From Bacteroidales bacterium (GTDB lineage: Bacteria > Bacteroidota > Bacteroidia > Bacteroidales > P3), in assembly GCA_017559135.1 (NCBI GenBank), contig JAFYSZ010000004.1:1-55360 (forward strand): 55,360 bases of DNA, read 5' to 3'. Shown here piece by piece: positions 1 to 8,782 of the stretch. The notes under the pieces are model-generated. The model was not told where the DNA came from. It ran no database searches and saw only the letters and a list, made by a program, of their open reading frames with translations. Both the position numbers and the translations under genes were made by a program. How positions within the stretch are numbered: the first letter of the stretch is position 1; each line of letters begins with the position of its first letter.

Positions 1-246
1 TTGTATGAGGTCCTCGAAACTACCTACTTGCCAAATAAGAAAAGCCCACGATATCACTCGTGAGCGTTTTCTGCTTTCTTCTTGGCAAGTTTTATGAAAT
101 TTTCGAGGTTTCATACAACCAAATATAAGCAAAAACGCTTTTTATGTCGTATTAAAATTACTTAGTCTAAATTATCGTTATTCTTTGTCTCCTTTTTGTC
201 CTCCTTTTTTAAGGGTTACACAATTTTTTCGTTACTTAATTTTTCA
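1..246 (-). ncRNA. Putative structured RNA, copy 1 (reaches window edge)
   Basis: Read on the minus strand, a leader with AGGAGG near 200-205 runs into a 118-nt core (118 down to 1) made of nested stems. The pairs, in plus coordinates, are 1-8 with 111-118 (TTGTATGA/TCATACAA), 12-19 with 101-108 (CCTCGAAA/TTTCGAGG), 26-34 with 82-90 (ACTTGCCAA/TTGGCAAGT), and a hairpin 39-51 with 58-71. The hairpin mismatch on the plus strand (C.A) becomes a U.G wobble on the minus strand, which supports minus-strand RNA. A second copy at 20399-20622 keeps every stem with changed bases. The 3' end and any downstream gene lie outside the window. I do not recognise the family; it could be an sRNA or a cis-acting leader. 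The structure is seen directly; transcription is inferred from the promoter. Confidence 0.6.
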
Positions 247-251
247 GCCCA

Positions 252-282
252 CAAAGGTATAACAAATTTCTTAAAGCACAAA
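252..282 (-). promoter_or_regulatory. Promoter of structured RNA copy 1
   Basis: On the minus strand TTTG (282-279), exactly 19 bases, then TACCTTTG (259-252) match the Bacteroidetes primary-sigma consensus TTTG/TAnnTTTG. Transcription would begin near 246 and read leftward into the structured element. The same layout precedes copy 2. Confidence 0.7.
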
Positions 283-353
283 AATTTTGCGAATAAAGTC
301 TTGGGAAAATCAAATTTATTCTTACGAAAATTTTCTTCGTGAGGGTTTTGAAA

Positions 354-521
354 AGTCTGAGGAAAATTGAGCAAAAATCGGAAGAAAATTTGCTGAAATC
401 GGAGCAAAATTTACTCAGATCGGATCAAAAATTTTTTTGGTCCGATGAAAAAAAATTTTGGTCCGATGAAAATTTGCTAAGATCCGATGAAAATTTGCTA
501 AAACACGATAAAAAATGAAGA
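354..521. repeat. 21-bp-period degenerate tandem array
   Basis: Eight units start at 354, 375, 396, 417, 438, 459, 480 and 501, exactly 21 bp apart. The best-kept core is like ATCCGATGAAAATTTGC (around 482-498); earlier units read ATCGGAGCAAAATTT or similar. Weaker similarity continues to about 563. The remaining bases up to 710 show no gene or clear structure. A period of two helical turns suggests same-face protein binding, as in iterons, but no initiator gene is adjacent. A related array with the same period lies at 41150-41233. Confidence 0.65.
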
Positions 522-710
522 AAAACTAAGAAAAAATCGCACTAAATCATAGAAAAAATTGAGGAAATCAAGTCTTAAAATTCTAAGCCTTTGATTTAGT
601 GGTTTTTAGTTAAGGGCTTATATTTTCAAAATTTACGATCAGAAATCTTTTGCTTGAAAATATCGCACGCATTTGGCGTTAAGTGGTGGTGAAAGTTTTT
701 TATCCTCTCT

Positions 711-2090
711 TTATCCCACAAAAAACTCTTCGGAAAAGTTCACTAAGTAGATTTGTTCTCGTGCTCGGGTTACGGCGGTGTAGAGCCATCGGAAGTAATC
801 GTGGGTTTCTGCTTCTGAGGCTTGCACTTCGTTTAGTATAAAGACTGTATGCCAATCGCCTCCTTGTGCTTTGTGGCAGGTTATGGCTTTTGAGAATTTT
901 ACTTGTAAGGAATTGAAATATTTATCTTCTTTTACCGCTTTGTGAATAAGGGCTTTGTTGTTGCAATCTTTTTGATAGTGAGCAAAAATCTTTTCATAGA
1001 GTTCTCTTTCTCTTTCTTGCGAAAGGTGTGCTTGTTTTTCGCTTAGGGTATCGAGCATAATTGTTAGTTCAATTGGGGTTTGGCTTTCGTTAATCTTTGC
1101 TTCTATGTTGGCAAAGTGGAAATTGAATTTTTCTTCGTATGAAAATATGTTTGTAATCTCTATTATATCTCCGTTTGCTATGAAATCGGAGTATTCATTT
1201 TCGGTATTCCAATAGTAGTTGTTGCGGATTGACATTAGTTTTTCGCCAATATCTATTATGTTTTCTTTTTCTAAGATTCGGTTTCTTATGTATTGATTGA
1301 GTTGATTGGCTGCGAAATTGCTTCTTGTAACGACTACTACTTCTTTTTCGCCTAATTCTCGGTATTTACTCGCTAAGGTATCCTCAAAATCTATTGATTC
1401 AATGCGTTTAAAGTCAGAAAGATTTTTTGTTTTAAAGATTGGCAGTTGCAATTTGTTGTTTAAAGCCCAACGAATGTTTGCTGCATTTTTCAAAATTCCC
1501 GATTGCAAGGCTTGTCTTACTACTTGTGTTAGTTGATAATAGGCAATTGGTTCAAGAAATTTTTGTTTTAAATATTCTGGATTAAGAGCAAATGATTCGC
1601 TACTGCCAATTGGTGGAAGTTGTGCTTTGTCTCCGAGAAGTATTACTTTGTTTTTTACTCCGCTTTTGACGTAATAAAACAAATCGTTCAACACTCCATC
1701 GTTTTCTCCTATCATTGAGGCTTCATCAACTATATATATAGTATGGTGATTCTTATTTTCTTTTAATTTTAAACGAATGTTTGAGTAATTATCTATTTGT
1801 GTATAATAAATTTTTTTATGAATTGTGTAGGCTTGTTGCAAAGAACGATTGCTTAAAACTTTGGCTGCTCGTCCTGTTGGTGCGATAAGTTCGCATCTTA
1901 GTCCATAATAAGGTAGGGTTTTAATTATTGCAGAAATTATTGAGGTCTTTCCTGTACCTGCATAGCCGTCTAATATAAATATGTTGCAGTCTTCATTATG
2001 AAAAATGAAGTTTGAGAGGTTTTTTACAAGATTTTCTTGATCTTGTGTTAGGGGAAAATTACAGAAACTTTCAATTTGTTTTAAAAACAT
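711..2090 (-). CDS. RecD/Pif1-like superfamily 1 DNA helicase
   Basis: A 459-residue ATP-dependent helicase-type protein. Walker A is GYAGTGKT (residues 42-49), Walker B is VDEAS (121-125), and a motif III-like GDKAQLPPIG follows near 154-163. The C-terminal UvrD_C_2-type region has CHKAQGGDW (about 407-415) and YTAVTRARE (about 437-445), as in RecD-family helicases. It is shorter than RecD2 and lacks that protein's long N-terminal part. Such stand-alone proteins in Bacteroidota are usually annotated as exodeoxyribonuclease V alpha-like ATPases, presumably acting in DNA repair. It directly abuts the upstream apbE-like gene (stop at 2091), so the two are probably one transcript. The exact substrate is unknown. 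Confidence 0.85.
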   Translation of the reverse strand: MFLKQIESFCNFPLTQDQENLVKNLSNFIFHNEDCNIFILDGYAGTGKTSIISAIIKTLPYYGLRCELIAPTGRAAKVLSNRSLQQAYTIHKKIYYTQIDNYSNIRLKLKENKNHHTIYIVDEASMIGENDGVLNDLFYYVKSGVKNKVILLGDKAQLPPIGSSESFALNPEYLKQKFLEPIAYYQLTQVVRQALQSGILKNAANIRWALNNKLQLPIFKTKNLSDFKRIESIDFEDTLASKYRELGEKEVVVVTRSNFAANQLNQYIRNRILEKENIIDIGEKLMSIRNNYYWNTENEYSDFIANGDIIEITNIFSYEEKFNFHFANIEAKINESQTPIELTIMLDTLSEKQAHLSQERERELYEKIFAHYQKDCNNKALIHKAVKEDKYFNSLQVKFSKAITCHKAQGGDWHTVFILNEVQASEAETHDYFRWLYTAVTRAREQIYLVNFSEEFFVG

Positions 2091-3152
2091 CTATTCTGCG
2101 GTTTCTAATATTTTGTCAAGATTTTTTGTGTGTGAGGTTTCTATTTCTCCTTCTGTGGTTGAGTAGATGAAAATGGCGTCATACTCTGGGTGTGCTTTGA
2201 GAAATTCTTCTGCTTTCTCTTTTCCCATAACCATAAAGGCGGTTGCTAATCCGTCTGCAAGGGTTGCATTTTCTGCAATAACCGAAACGCTCAATAGATT
2301 GTGCGAAACAGAATGTCCGGTCTTTGGATCTATTGTGTGAGAAAGTCTAATTCCGTCTTCTTCTACATATTTTCTGTAATTACCACTTGTAACTATTGAT
2401 TTGTTTTCAAGTTTTACAAAACTATTATACTCTCTTTCGGCATACATATCCTTAGATGGTTTTTCTATTGCTACTCTCCATTGTTGTCCATCAGGCTTTC
2501 GTCCGCTTGCAAAGACTTCTCCACCTACATCTACTATGTGTTGTTTTATGTTATTGCGGATTAAATATTGGCTAATCTTGTCTGTGGTGTAGCCTTGTGC
2601 GATTGCGTTGAAGTCAATGCGTGTTTGTGGGTATTGTTTTATTAGTTTATTGCCTTCTAATCTTAGTTTTTCGTATCCTACATAAAGCATCATTGAGTCG
2701 ATTTCTGCATCTGATAGTTTTTTTCTTTCCTTTGCCGCAAATCCATGAGCTTCTATCAATGCTCCAAGGCTGATGTCGAAAGCTCCGTCTGTGAGTTTGG
2801 AAATTTTTTCTGCGGCCATGAAGTTCTCTAATAAGATATTATCTAAGGTATTTCTTTGATTGTTGTTTATTTCGTTGAGGTTGGAATTTGGATTCCAAAG
2901 AGAGATAGAGTTATCTATTGTTGTGAGAATCATATCTATGCCTTTTTTGATTTCAGATGAGGGTTGCCAGTTATTTTTTACGCACCATTTATCTTCGGGA
3001 GCAAAATATACTATATGATAATAGGTGCCTTGCGTTCTGCCGTTGAGGGTATATTTTTTTAATTCGGGGTTATTGTTGTCTTTGCAGGCTGAGAACGATA
3101 TTAGAATTGAAATAGAAAATAAATAAATTGAAATTTTGAATAATTTTCTCAT
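2091..3152 (-). CDS. apbE: FAD:protein FMN transferase (ApbE family lipoprotein)
   Basis: A 353-residue protein with a lipoprotein signal ending in SFSAC (Cys23), so probably anchored on the periplasmic side. ApbE enzymes transfer FMN from FAD to a Thr in target flavoproteins such as the NQR and RNF complexes. Family landmarks are GRTQGTYYHIVYF near the N-terminus, a VDVGGEVFASG segment, and DPKTGHSVSHNLLSVSV followed by ADGLATAFMVMG, the metal and FAD-binding region. No NQR or RNF gene is in the window, so the target is unknown. It abuts the helicase gene downstream. A TAnnTTTG box lies 23 bp upstream of the start. Confidence 0.88.
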   Translation of the reverse strand: MRKLFKISIYLFSISILISFSACKDNNNPELKKYTLNGRTQGTYYHIVYFAPEDKWCVKNNWQPSSEIKKGIDMILTTIDNSISLWNPNSNLNEINNNQRNTLDNILLENFMAAEKISKLTDGAFDISLGALIEAHGFAAKERKKLSDAEIDSMMLYVGYEKLRLEGNKLIKQYPQTRIDFNAIAQGYTTDKISQYLIRNNIKQHIVDVGGEVFASGRKPDGQQWRVAIEKPSKDMYAEREYNSFVKLENKSIVTSGNYRKYVEEDGIRLSHTIDPKTGHSVSHNLLSVSVIAENATLADGLATAFMVMGKEKAEEFLKAHPEYDAIFIYSTTEGEIETSHTKNLDKILETAE

Positions 3153-3174
3153 AATATCCTTTGGTTAATTTGTG

Positions 3175-3182
3175 CAAAGATA
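3175..3182 (-). promoter_or_regulatory. -7 box upstream of apbE
   Basis: TATCTTTG on the minus strand, 23 bp upstream of the apbE start. No good TTTG element sits 19 bases further upstream, so only the -7 half is supported. Confidence 0.45.
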
Positions 3183-3314
3183 GTGTTTTGTTCTCATTTT
3201 GATTTGCGGAATTCTTGATTTGTTGTTAAGTGTTTGATATATAGTGAAATAAAATTTTGATATATATGTAACATTCTATGCTTTAAGGCGTAAAATCAAG
3301 AAATAAAATGGTAA

Positions 3315-3385
3315 TTTTTGGGAGTAAATGGAAAAAAGTTATCAACAAATGTATTTTTTTGGGAGAAATGTAGTAATTTTACAAA
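3315..3385 (+). promoter_or_regulatory. mraZ upstream region: TGGGAG direct repeats and shared motif
   Basis: Two direct repeats, TTTTTGGGAGTAAATG (3315-3330) and TTTTTGGGAGAAATG (3356-3370), place TGGGAG 41 bp apart. In studied bacteria MraZ represses its own operon by binding TGGG-type direct repeats, so these are candidate operators (inference). TAGTAATTTTACAAA (3371-3385) follows 18 bases before the start codon and recurs exactly upstream of ftsZ. It is not an ideal TAnnTTTG box. Confidence 0.45.
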
Positions 3386-3403
3386 CTGAAAAATAGTAGA
3401 ATT

Positions 3404-3874
3404 ATGTCATCAATTGTAGGAATAGAGTTTTGCAAAATAGATTCAAACGGCAGGTTGAAACTTCCTGTTGCTTTGAAGAAGCAACTCGTTGTTTCCGATG
3501 ACGCAAGATTTGTTCTCAGAAAAAGTATTTATAATTCGTACTTAGAACTTTTTACTTACTCCGATTTTCAAGAAGAAGTGTCAAGACTTCAAAGTAATCT
3601 TAACCCTTACGACCCGAAAGCGAAAAGGTTATTTAGGAAATTAACCCAAGCAAATATTGTTGAACTTGACGCAAGTGATAGAATCCTTATACCTGCCGAA
3701 CAAAGAAGTTTGGCAAATATTGATAAGGATATTGTTTTGCTTGCATCAGGAAAATTTATTGAGATTTGGGACGCTGAAACCTATAATTCGCTTGATGAAG
3801 ATGAGTTCGATTATATATCTTCTGCTGAGCAATTGCTTGGTAATCTACAAGAGGTCGATTGCAATAAGGATTAA
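3404..3874 (+). CDS. mraZ: Transcriptional regulator MraZ
   Basis: A 156-residue protein, first gene of the division and cell-wall cluster. It has two AbrB/SpoVT-like halves, each with the DxxxR signature: DSNGRLKLP near residue 14 and DASDRILIP near residue 90. MraZ forms a ring that binds short direct repeats upstream of its own operon and regulates it. Two TGGGAG repeats are present upstream. rsmH starts 10 bases after its stop. Length is usual for the family. Confidence 0.95.
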   Translation: MSSIVGIEFCKIDSNGRLKLPVALKKQLVVSDDARFVLRKSIYNSYLELFTYSDFQEEVSRLQSNLNPYDPKAKRLFRKLTQANIVELDASDRILIPAEQRSLANIDKDIVLLASGKFIEIWDAETYNSLDEDEFDYISSAEQLLGNLQEVDCNKD

Positions 3875-3884
3875 GATTTAGAAA

Positions 3885-4790
3885 ATGCAGAAAGAACAAT
3901 ATCACGTACCTGTAATGTTAGAGGAATGTATTGAAGGTTTAAATATTAAGCCCGATGGCATTTATATTGACTTGACATTTGGTGGTGGAGGACACTCAAA
4001 AGCAATTCTTCAACGACTTTCGTCTGAGGGAAGTCTGTATGCGTTTGATCAAGATAGCGATGCAGTGAAAAATGCCTTAGATGACGATAGGTTTACAATG
4101 ATTGAGGATAATTTTTCTAATCTTACAAATCAATTAAAACTTTATAGAGTAATGCAGGTTGATGGAATACTTGCTGATTTGGGTATTTCGTCCTATCAAA
4201 TTGATTGTGCTGAAAGAGGATTTAGTACAAGATTTGATGCAGAACTTGATTTGAGAATGAATAGAAAGCAAGTCCTTACTGCAAAAGATGTGGTTAATAC
4301 TTATTCTTTGGAGCAATTGAAAAAGATTTTTGCAAATTACGGGGAGTTATCAAATGCTTATCAAATTGCAAAGAGGATTGAGTCTTCACAAATTGAGGGA
4401 ATATCTACTACAAATCAATTAAAAGAAATTTTACAGCCGCTTGCGACAAGAGGAAAAGAAAATAAATTTTTTGCACAAGTCTTTCAGGCTTTACGAATAG
4501 AGGTAAATGGAGAGATAGATGTGCTTCAAAAAATGTTAGAACAGACTTCTCCTCTTTTAAAACAGGGAGGAAGACTTGTGGTTATGAGTTATCATTCTTT
4601 GGAAGATAGGTTAGTGAAGAATTATATAAAGACAGGTAATTGTGAGGGTAGGATAGAAAAGGATTTTTATGGCAATCTATTAAATGATTTGGAGCAAGTG
4701 AATAGAAAACCTATTACTGCGAGTGAGCAAGAGTTGGAAAGAAATCCTCGTTCAAGGAGTGCAAAATTACGAATAGCGCAAAAGAAGTAA
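3885..4790 (+). CDS. rsmH: 16S rRNA (cytosine-1402-N4)-methyltransferase
   Basis: A 301-residue S-adenosylmethionine-dependent methyltransferase that modifies C1402 of 16S rRNA in the ribosomal P site. The N-terminus HVPVMLEECIEGL and the AdoMet-binding DLTFGGGGHSKAIL (about residues 29-42) are diagnostic. DLGISSYQID and the C-terminal VMSYHSLEDRLVKNY are further family blocks, and the end NPRSRSAKLRIA is typical. It sits second in the cluster, its normal place after mraZ, and ftsL starts 5 bases downstream. Confidence 0.96.
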   Translation: MQKEQYHVPVMLEECIEGLNIKPDGIYIDLTFGGGGHSKAILQRLSSEGSLYAFDQDSDAVKNALDDDRFTMIEDNFSNLTNQLKLYRVMQVDGILADLGISSYQIDCAERGFSTRFDAELDLRMNRKQVLTAKDVVNTYSLEQLKKIFANYGELSNAYQIAKRIESSQIEGISTTNQLKEILQPLATRGKENKFFAQVFQALRIEVNGEIDVLQKMLEQTSPLLKQGGRLVVMSYHSLEDRLVKNYIKTGNCEGRIEKDFYGNLLNDLEQVNRKPITASEQELERNPRSRSAKLRIAQKK

Positions 4791-4795
4791 GGAAA

Positions 4796-5110
4796 ATGAA
4801 GATTAAAGAAATTATAAGAGGGGAAGTTTTATTAAAAAAGTGGTTTACAAGAAATATTTTCTTGTTTTTGCTGATTGCTGTTTTATGGTTGGTCTATATT
4901 GCAAATAGATATAGAATAGAAACAACGGTAAGGCAAATTGAAAATACGAATAAGGAGATCAAAGAATTGGAATTGAAACGCACAAGTGTAAAAACAAGGT
5001 ATCAACGTTTATCAACGATGATGGAATTGGAAAAAGCATTGTCGCCGGTAGGAGTAGGTATTTCAAGGGAACCAATAAAAAAAGTTATACTGATTAGTGA
5101 AAATGAGTAA
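4796..5110 (+). CDS. ftsL: FtsL-like divisome protein
   Basis: A 104-residue bitopic protein: a short basic cytoplasmic N-terminus, one membrane segment (about residues 20-36), then a charged periplasmic stretch (about 37-80) with coiled-coil character. In the family, FtsL pairs with FtsB and FtsQ and activates the FtsW-FtsI synthase. Sequence is poorly conserved in this family, so the call rests mainly on topology, size and its place between rsmH and ftsI. Its last codons overlap the ftsI start by 8 bases, which suggests translational coupling. Confidence 0.8.
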   Translation: MKIKEIIRGEVLLKKWFTRNIFLFLLIAVLWLVYIANRYRIETTVRQIENTNKEIKELELKRTSVKTRYQRLSTMMELEKALSPVGVGISREPIKKVILISENE

Positions 5111-7337
5111 TACAAAAGACTATAATAAAAGGATTAGAGAAATAAGACTCTCTCTTATATATATAGGAGTACTTTTACTTCTTATAACTATATTGATTAG
5201 GGTTTTGTATATAGAAATCGCTTTGCACGATAGAGAAAAAGAAAAACAGGCTAATCGTATAGTGAAAGAAAGGGTGTATCAGGCTCAAAGAGGAAATATA
5301 TACTCTATTGATTATGATACAGGTGAGCTTTTGATGATGGCAACTGATGTTCCAATCTATGATTTGTATATTGATTTGGGCAAACAAAGGAATAAGGAGT
5401 CGGGGAAATTGGAATGGGTAATTTCTGATAGTATTTTGAGAAAGGATTTGAAGCCAATGTGTGATAGTTTGGCGAAATTGTTTGCTTACAGAAAGGATGC
5501 TAAAACCTCAGAGGAGTATCAGAAATATTTTTTGTCGTATAGAAATAAGAAAAAAAATAGAGGTGTACCTGTTGTTAGGGATATATCTTATGAAGAGTTT
5601 CAAATAGTGAAAACTTTTCCTATAATCGGTAGGGCAATCAGAAATAAAAAAGATACAAATCAGGTAACGTATAGATTAACTAATAATGTCCACGAAATAA
5701 AAAAAGGAAAGAGGGTCTATCCTTACTATCCTTTGGCACGAAGAACAATAGGTATAAAATTAACAGGTGATTGTGATACTTGTTATAATGGAATTGATGG
5801 AGGTTTTAATACATATTTAAGAGGTGAAAAGGGTAGTAGATTGGAGAGAAAGATAAATCCTGGTGTTTGGGTGCCATATAATAAAGATGAAAAGATAACT
5901 GCTAAAAATGGATATGATATTGTAACAAGTATTGATGTTAGTTTGCAGGAATTGGCTGCAAATTCACTGATGAATTGTTTGAAAGAAAATAATGCCAAAA
6001 GTGGTTGTGTAATTCTAATGGAGGTAGAAACAGGTTTTATTCGTGCAATAGCAAATTTTACTGATGTTGATGGAGAGTATTTTGAAAACAATAATATTGC
6101 AATTTCAAATTCGTTGGAGCCGGGTTCTACATTCAAAATTGTAACTGCTATGATGATGTTGGATAAAGGCCTTGTAACTTTATCGGATACGGTTCCTACG
6201 GGAGTAAAGCATTTTCCTGGAAATAAGAAACCTATTAAAGATGTGGGAGGTGTTAATAGAGGATATGTAAGTTTTGAAAGGGCTTTGGAAATATCTTCAA
6301 ATGTTGGGATAAGTCAGTTGGTTTTTGATAATTATGGTTCTGCTGCAAAGAGAAAAACATTTTCTGAAGACTTGAAACAGTATTTTAAATTTGAGAAATT
6401 GGGTTTAGATATAGATGTTCACGAACCAAGACCTATTATTCAATCATCGGAAAATATTATGGACTTGTTAAGAATAAGTTATGGTTATGCTACTCAAATG
6501 ACTCCGCTACAAATGTTAACTTTTTATAACGCTATTGCAAATAATGGTAAGATGGTAAAACCTCAATTTGTAACAGAGGTTTTAAGAGATGGAATTGTTG
6601 AAAAGAAATTTGAACCTATTGTTATTTCTGATAATATTTGTAAACAAAGTACGAGAGATTCTATTCATAGAGTATTGAAGGGTGTTGTAAATAATGGTAC
6701 GGGTAGAAGATTACGTAATACTTCTTATGGAATTGCAGGAAAATCAGGTACGGCTGAAATAAATTATCACAATTCAAAGGACGTAAAGATTCATAATAGA
6801 GCTTCTTTTGTAGGGTATTTTCCTGCTGATGAGCCAAAGTATTCTTGTATTGTAGTAATAAGTGAGCCAAAAGGAGTGAGTACTCACGGAGGAGATTTGG
6901 CTGCTCCTGTTTTTAGAGATTTGGCTGATAGAGTTATTGGAACAAGAATAGGTTTGAGTAATGATGCAGGACAAACAAATGGAAAGAAAGTCCCAATTAT
7001 GAAATTTGGTAATACGGATTCTTATGTGGCTTTGTGTAAGGCATTGGGATTAAGTGTTGATGTGCCTTCTTCTCAATGGATAAAAGTAAGAGAGTATAAA
7101 GATAGTTTGTCTTTCACTCCGTATTATCCAGATAAAGAACTTGTACCTAATGTGGTTGGTTTGACAATTAAAGATGCTTTATATATGCTTGAAAATCTTG
7201 GAATGAAAGTTAAATTTAAAGGAAGAGGAAAAGTGATTAGTCAAAGCATAGCTCCTGGAAGTAAGATAGGAAAAGATGTAATTGTTTTGGAACTTGGTGT
7301 AAATAATGCAAAGAAAAATGGAAAGAAAACTAAGTAA
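5103..7337 (+). CDS. ftsI: Division transpeptidase FtsI/PBP3 with C-terminal PASTA domain
   Basis: The ATG at 5103 is preferred over the in-frame GTG at 5097; the product is 744 residues. One N-terminal membrane anchor (about 15-36) precedes a dimerisation region and the transpeptidase domain. Active-site motifs are STFK (Ser342 to Lys345), SSN near 398 and KSG (547-549). The segment from VPNVVGLTIKDAL to the end is a PASTA domain, common in Bacteroidota FtsI. The enzyme crosslinks septal peptidoglycan with FtsW. The start overlaps ftsL and the end overlaps murE, so the cluster is tightly coupled here. Confidence 0.95.
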   Translation: MSNTKDYNKRIREIRLSLIYIGVLLLLITILIRVLYIEIALHDREKEKQANRIVKERVYQAQRGNIYSIDYDTGELLMMATDVPIYDLYIDLGKQRNKESGKLEWVISDSILRKDLKPMCDSLAKLFAYRKDAKTSEEYQKYFLSYRNKKKNRGVPVVRDISYEEFQIVKTFPIIGRAIRNKKDTNQVTYRLTNNVHEIKKGKRVYPYYPLARRTIGIKLTGDCDTCYNGIDGGFNTYLRGEKGSRLERKINPGVWVPYNKDEKITAKNGYDIVTSIDVSLQELAANSLMNCLKENNAKSGCVILMEVETGFIRAIANFTDVDGEYFENNNIAISNSLEPGSTFKIVTAMMMLDKGLVTLSDTVPTGVKHFPGNKKPIKDVGGVNRGYVSFERALEISSNVGISQLVFDNYGSAAKRKTFSEDLKQYFKFEKLGLDIDVHEPRPIIQSSENIMDLLRISYGYATQMTPLQMLTFYNAIANNGKMVKPQFVTEVLRDGIVEKKFEPIVISDNICKQSTRDSIHRVLKGVVNNGTGRRLRNTSYGIAGKSGTAEINYHNSKDVKIHNRASFVGYFPADEPKYSCIVVISEPKGVSTHGGDLAAPVFRDLADRVIGTRIGLSNDAGQTNGKKVPIMKFGNTDSYVALCKALGLSVDVPSSQWIKVREYKDSLSFTPYYPDKELVPNVVGLTIKDALYMLENLGMKVKFKGRGKVISQSIAPGSKIGKDVIVLELGVNNAKKNGKKTK

Positions 7338-8760
7338 TTTATTATCGGATATAATTGTTTTGGAGCAAATAGGTAGCGATGAGGTATCTGTTAGCGAGGT
7401 TGTATTTGATTCTCGAAAAGTTTCAGAGGGTTGTTTGTTTGTTGCACAAAAGGGAACTCAGATTGATGGGCACAATTTTATAGCTTCTGCAATAAATGCA
7501 GGTGCAAAAGTTATAGTCTTAGAGCAAATGCCTGAGCAAATCAATAATGATGTTACTTATTTGAGAGTAGAAAATTCATCAAAAGCTTTGGCGTTGCTTG
7601 CAAGAAATTATTATGATAATCCTTCTGCTAAATTAAAACTAATAGGTATAACAGGAACGAACGGAAAAACTACAACTGTTACTTTATCTTATAATTTATT
7701 TAAGAATTTGGGTTATGAATGTGGCTTAATCTCTACAATAGTAAATAAAATTGGGGATAAAGAAATAGTTTCTACTCATACAACTCCTGATTCTCTGTCT
7801 TTGAATAGATTATTGAATGATATGGTTGAGGCTTGTTGTGAATATGTTTTTATGGAGGTTAGTTCTCATGCGGTAGATCAGGATAGAATTTTTGGATTGA
7901 CATATTATGGAGGAGTATTCAGTAATATAACTCATGATCATTTAGATTATCATAAGACTTTTGCTAATTATATAAATGCAAAGAAGGGATTTTTTGATTC
8001 TTTGCCTGAAAAGGCTTTTTCTCTTACTAATATTGATGATAGGAATGGAGAAAAAATGTTGGAGTCAACCAAATCAAGAAAGTTTACTTATAGTTTGAGC
8101 AGAATGGCTGATTACAACGCAAAGATAATTGAAAATAGTTTCTTTGGATTACTATTAAATATAAATGGTAAAGAGGTTTCTACTCAATTGGTAGGACAAT
8201 TTAATGCTTATAATCTACTTGCTATTTATTCAATAGCCGAATTGTGTGGACTGAAACAAGAAGAAATTTTAGTAGGATTAAGTAAACTAAAAGCCGCTAA
8301 TGGTAGATTTGAAACTTATCGTTTGAAAAATGGAGCCACAGCAATAATTGACTATGCTCATACGCCTGATGCTTTGCTTAATGTAATATCTACGATAAAT
8401 GAAATAAAACTTGAAGGAAAGTTAATAACGGTTGTTGGTTGTGGAGGAAATAGAGATAAAACTAAACGACCTGAAATGGCAAAAATTGCACAGGAAGGAA
8501 GTAATATAGTGATATTAACTTCTGATAATCCACGCTTTGAAAATCCAGAAGATATAATTGAGGATATGAAAAAAGGAGTTGTGGATAATGAAAATCTATT
8601 TTGTATTACTGATAGAAGACAAGCAATAAAATTAGCATCTCAGTTAGCAAAAGATAAGAGTGATATAATTCTTGTTGCAGGCAAAGGACATGAGACATAT
8701 CAAGAAATAGAAGGAGTGAAACATCATTTTGATGATAAAGAAGAAATTTTAAAATATTGA
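7318..8760 (+). CDS. murE: UDP-MurNAc-L-Ala-D-Glu:meso-DAP ligase
   Basis: The ATG at 7318 gives MERKLSNLL and 480 residues, overlapping the end of ftsI by 20 bases. This cytoplasmic ligase adds the third amino acid of the stem peptide. It has the N-terminal MurE domain ([11 protein letters not shown]), the ATP-binding GTNGKTT (residues 113-119), the central [12 protein letters not shown] block, and the C-terminal ligase domain with [17 protein letters not shown]. The substrate motif DNPR near 400 marks meso-diaminopimelate enzymes rather than lysine-adding ones. Length is normal. Confidence 0.96.
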   Translation: MERKLSNLLSDIIVLEQIGSDEVSVSEVVFDSRKVSEGCLFVAQKGTQIDGHNFIASAINAGAKVIVLEQMPEQINNDVTYLRVENSSKALALLARNYYDNPSAKLKLIGITGTNGKTTTVTLSYNLFKNLGYECGLISTIVNKIGDKEIVSTHTTPDSLSLNRLLNDMVEACCEYVFMEVSSHAVDQDRIFGLTYYGGVFSNITHDHLDYHKTFANYINAKKGFFDSLPEKAFSLTNIDDRNGEKMLESTKSRKFTYSLSRMADYNAKIIENSFFGLLLNINGKEVSTQLVGQFNAYNLLAIYSIAELCGLKQEEILVGLSKLKAANGRFETYRLKNGATAIIDYAHTPDALLNVISTINEIKLEGKLITVVGCGGNRDKTKRPEMAKIAQEGSNIVILTSDNPRFENPEDIIEDMKKGVVDNENLFCITDRRQAIKLASQLAKDKSDIILVAGKGHETYQEIEGVKHHFDDKEEILKY

Positions 8761-8782
8761 TAGAAAAAAAGAAAGAAATATT

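Noticed and set aside
1..118. A short minus-strand frame starting MKPRKFHKTCQ inside structured RNA copy 1 (copy 2: MKSRQFHPKTNQ).
   Set aside because: The starts look alike, but copy 2 stops after 31 codons and the frames then diverge. The changes preserve base pairs rather than codons, so the frame is explained by the RNA structure.
216..407. A 63-residue minus-strand open frame.
   Set aside because: Its seven-codon periodicity comes from the 21-bp array and it overlaps the RNA promoter.
354..521. CRISPR array.
   Set aside because: Units are contiguous and degenerate without unique spacers, and there are no cas genes. The same holds for 20779-20905 and 41150-41233.
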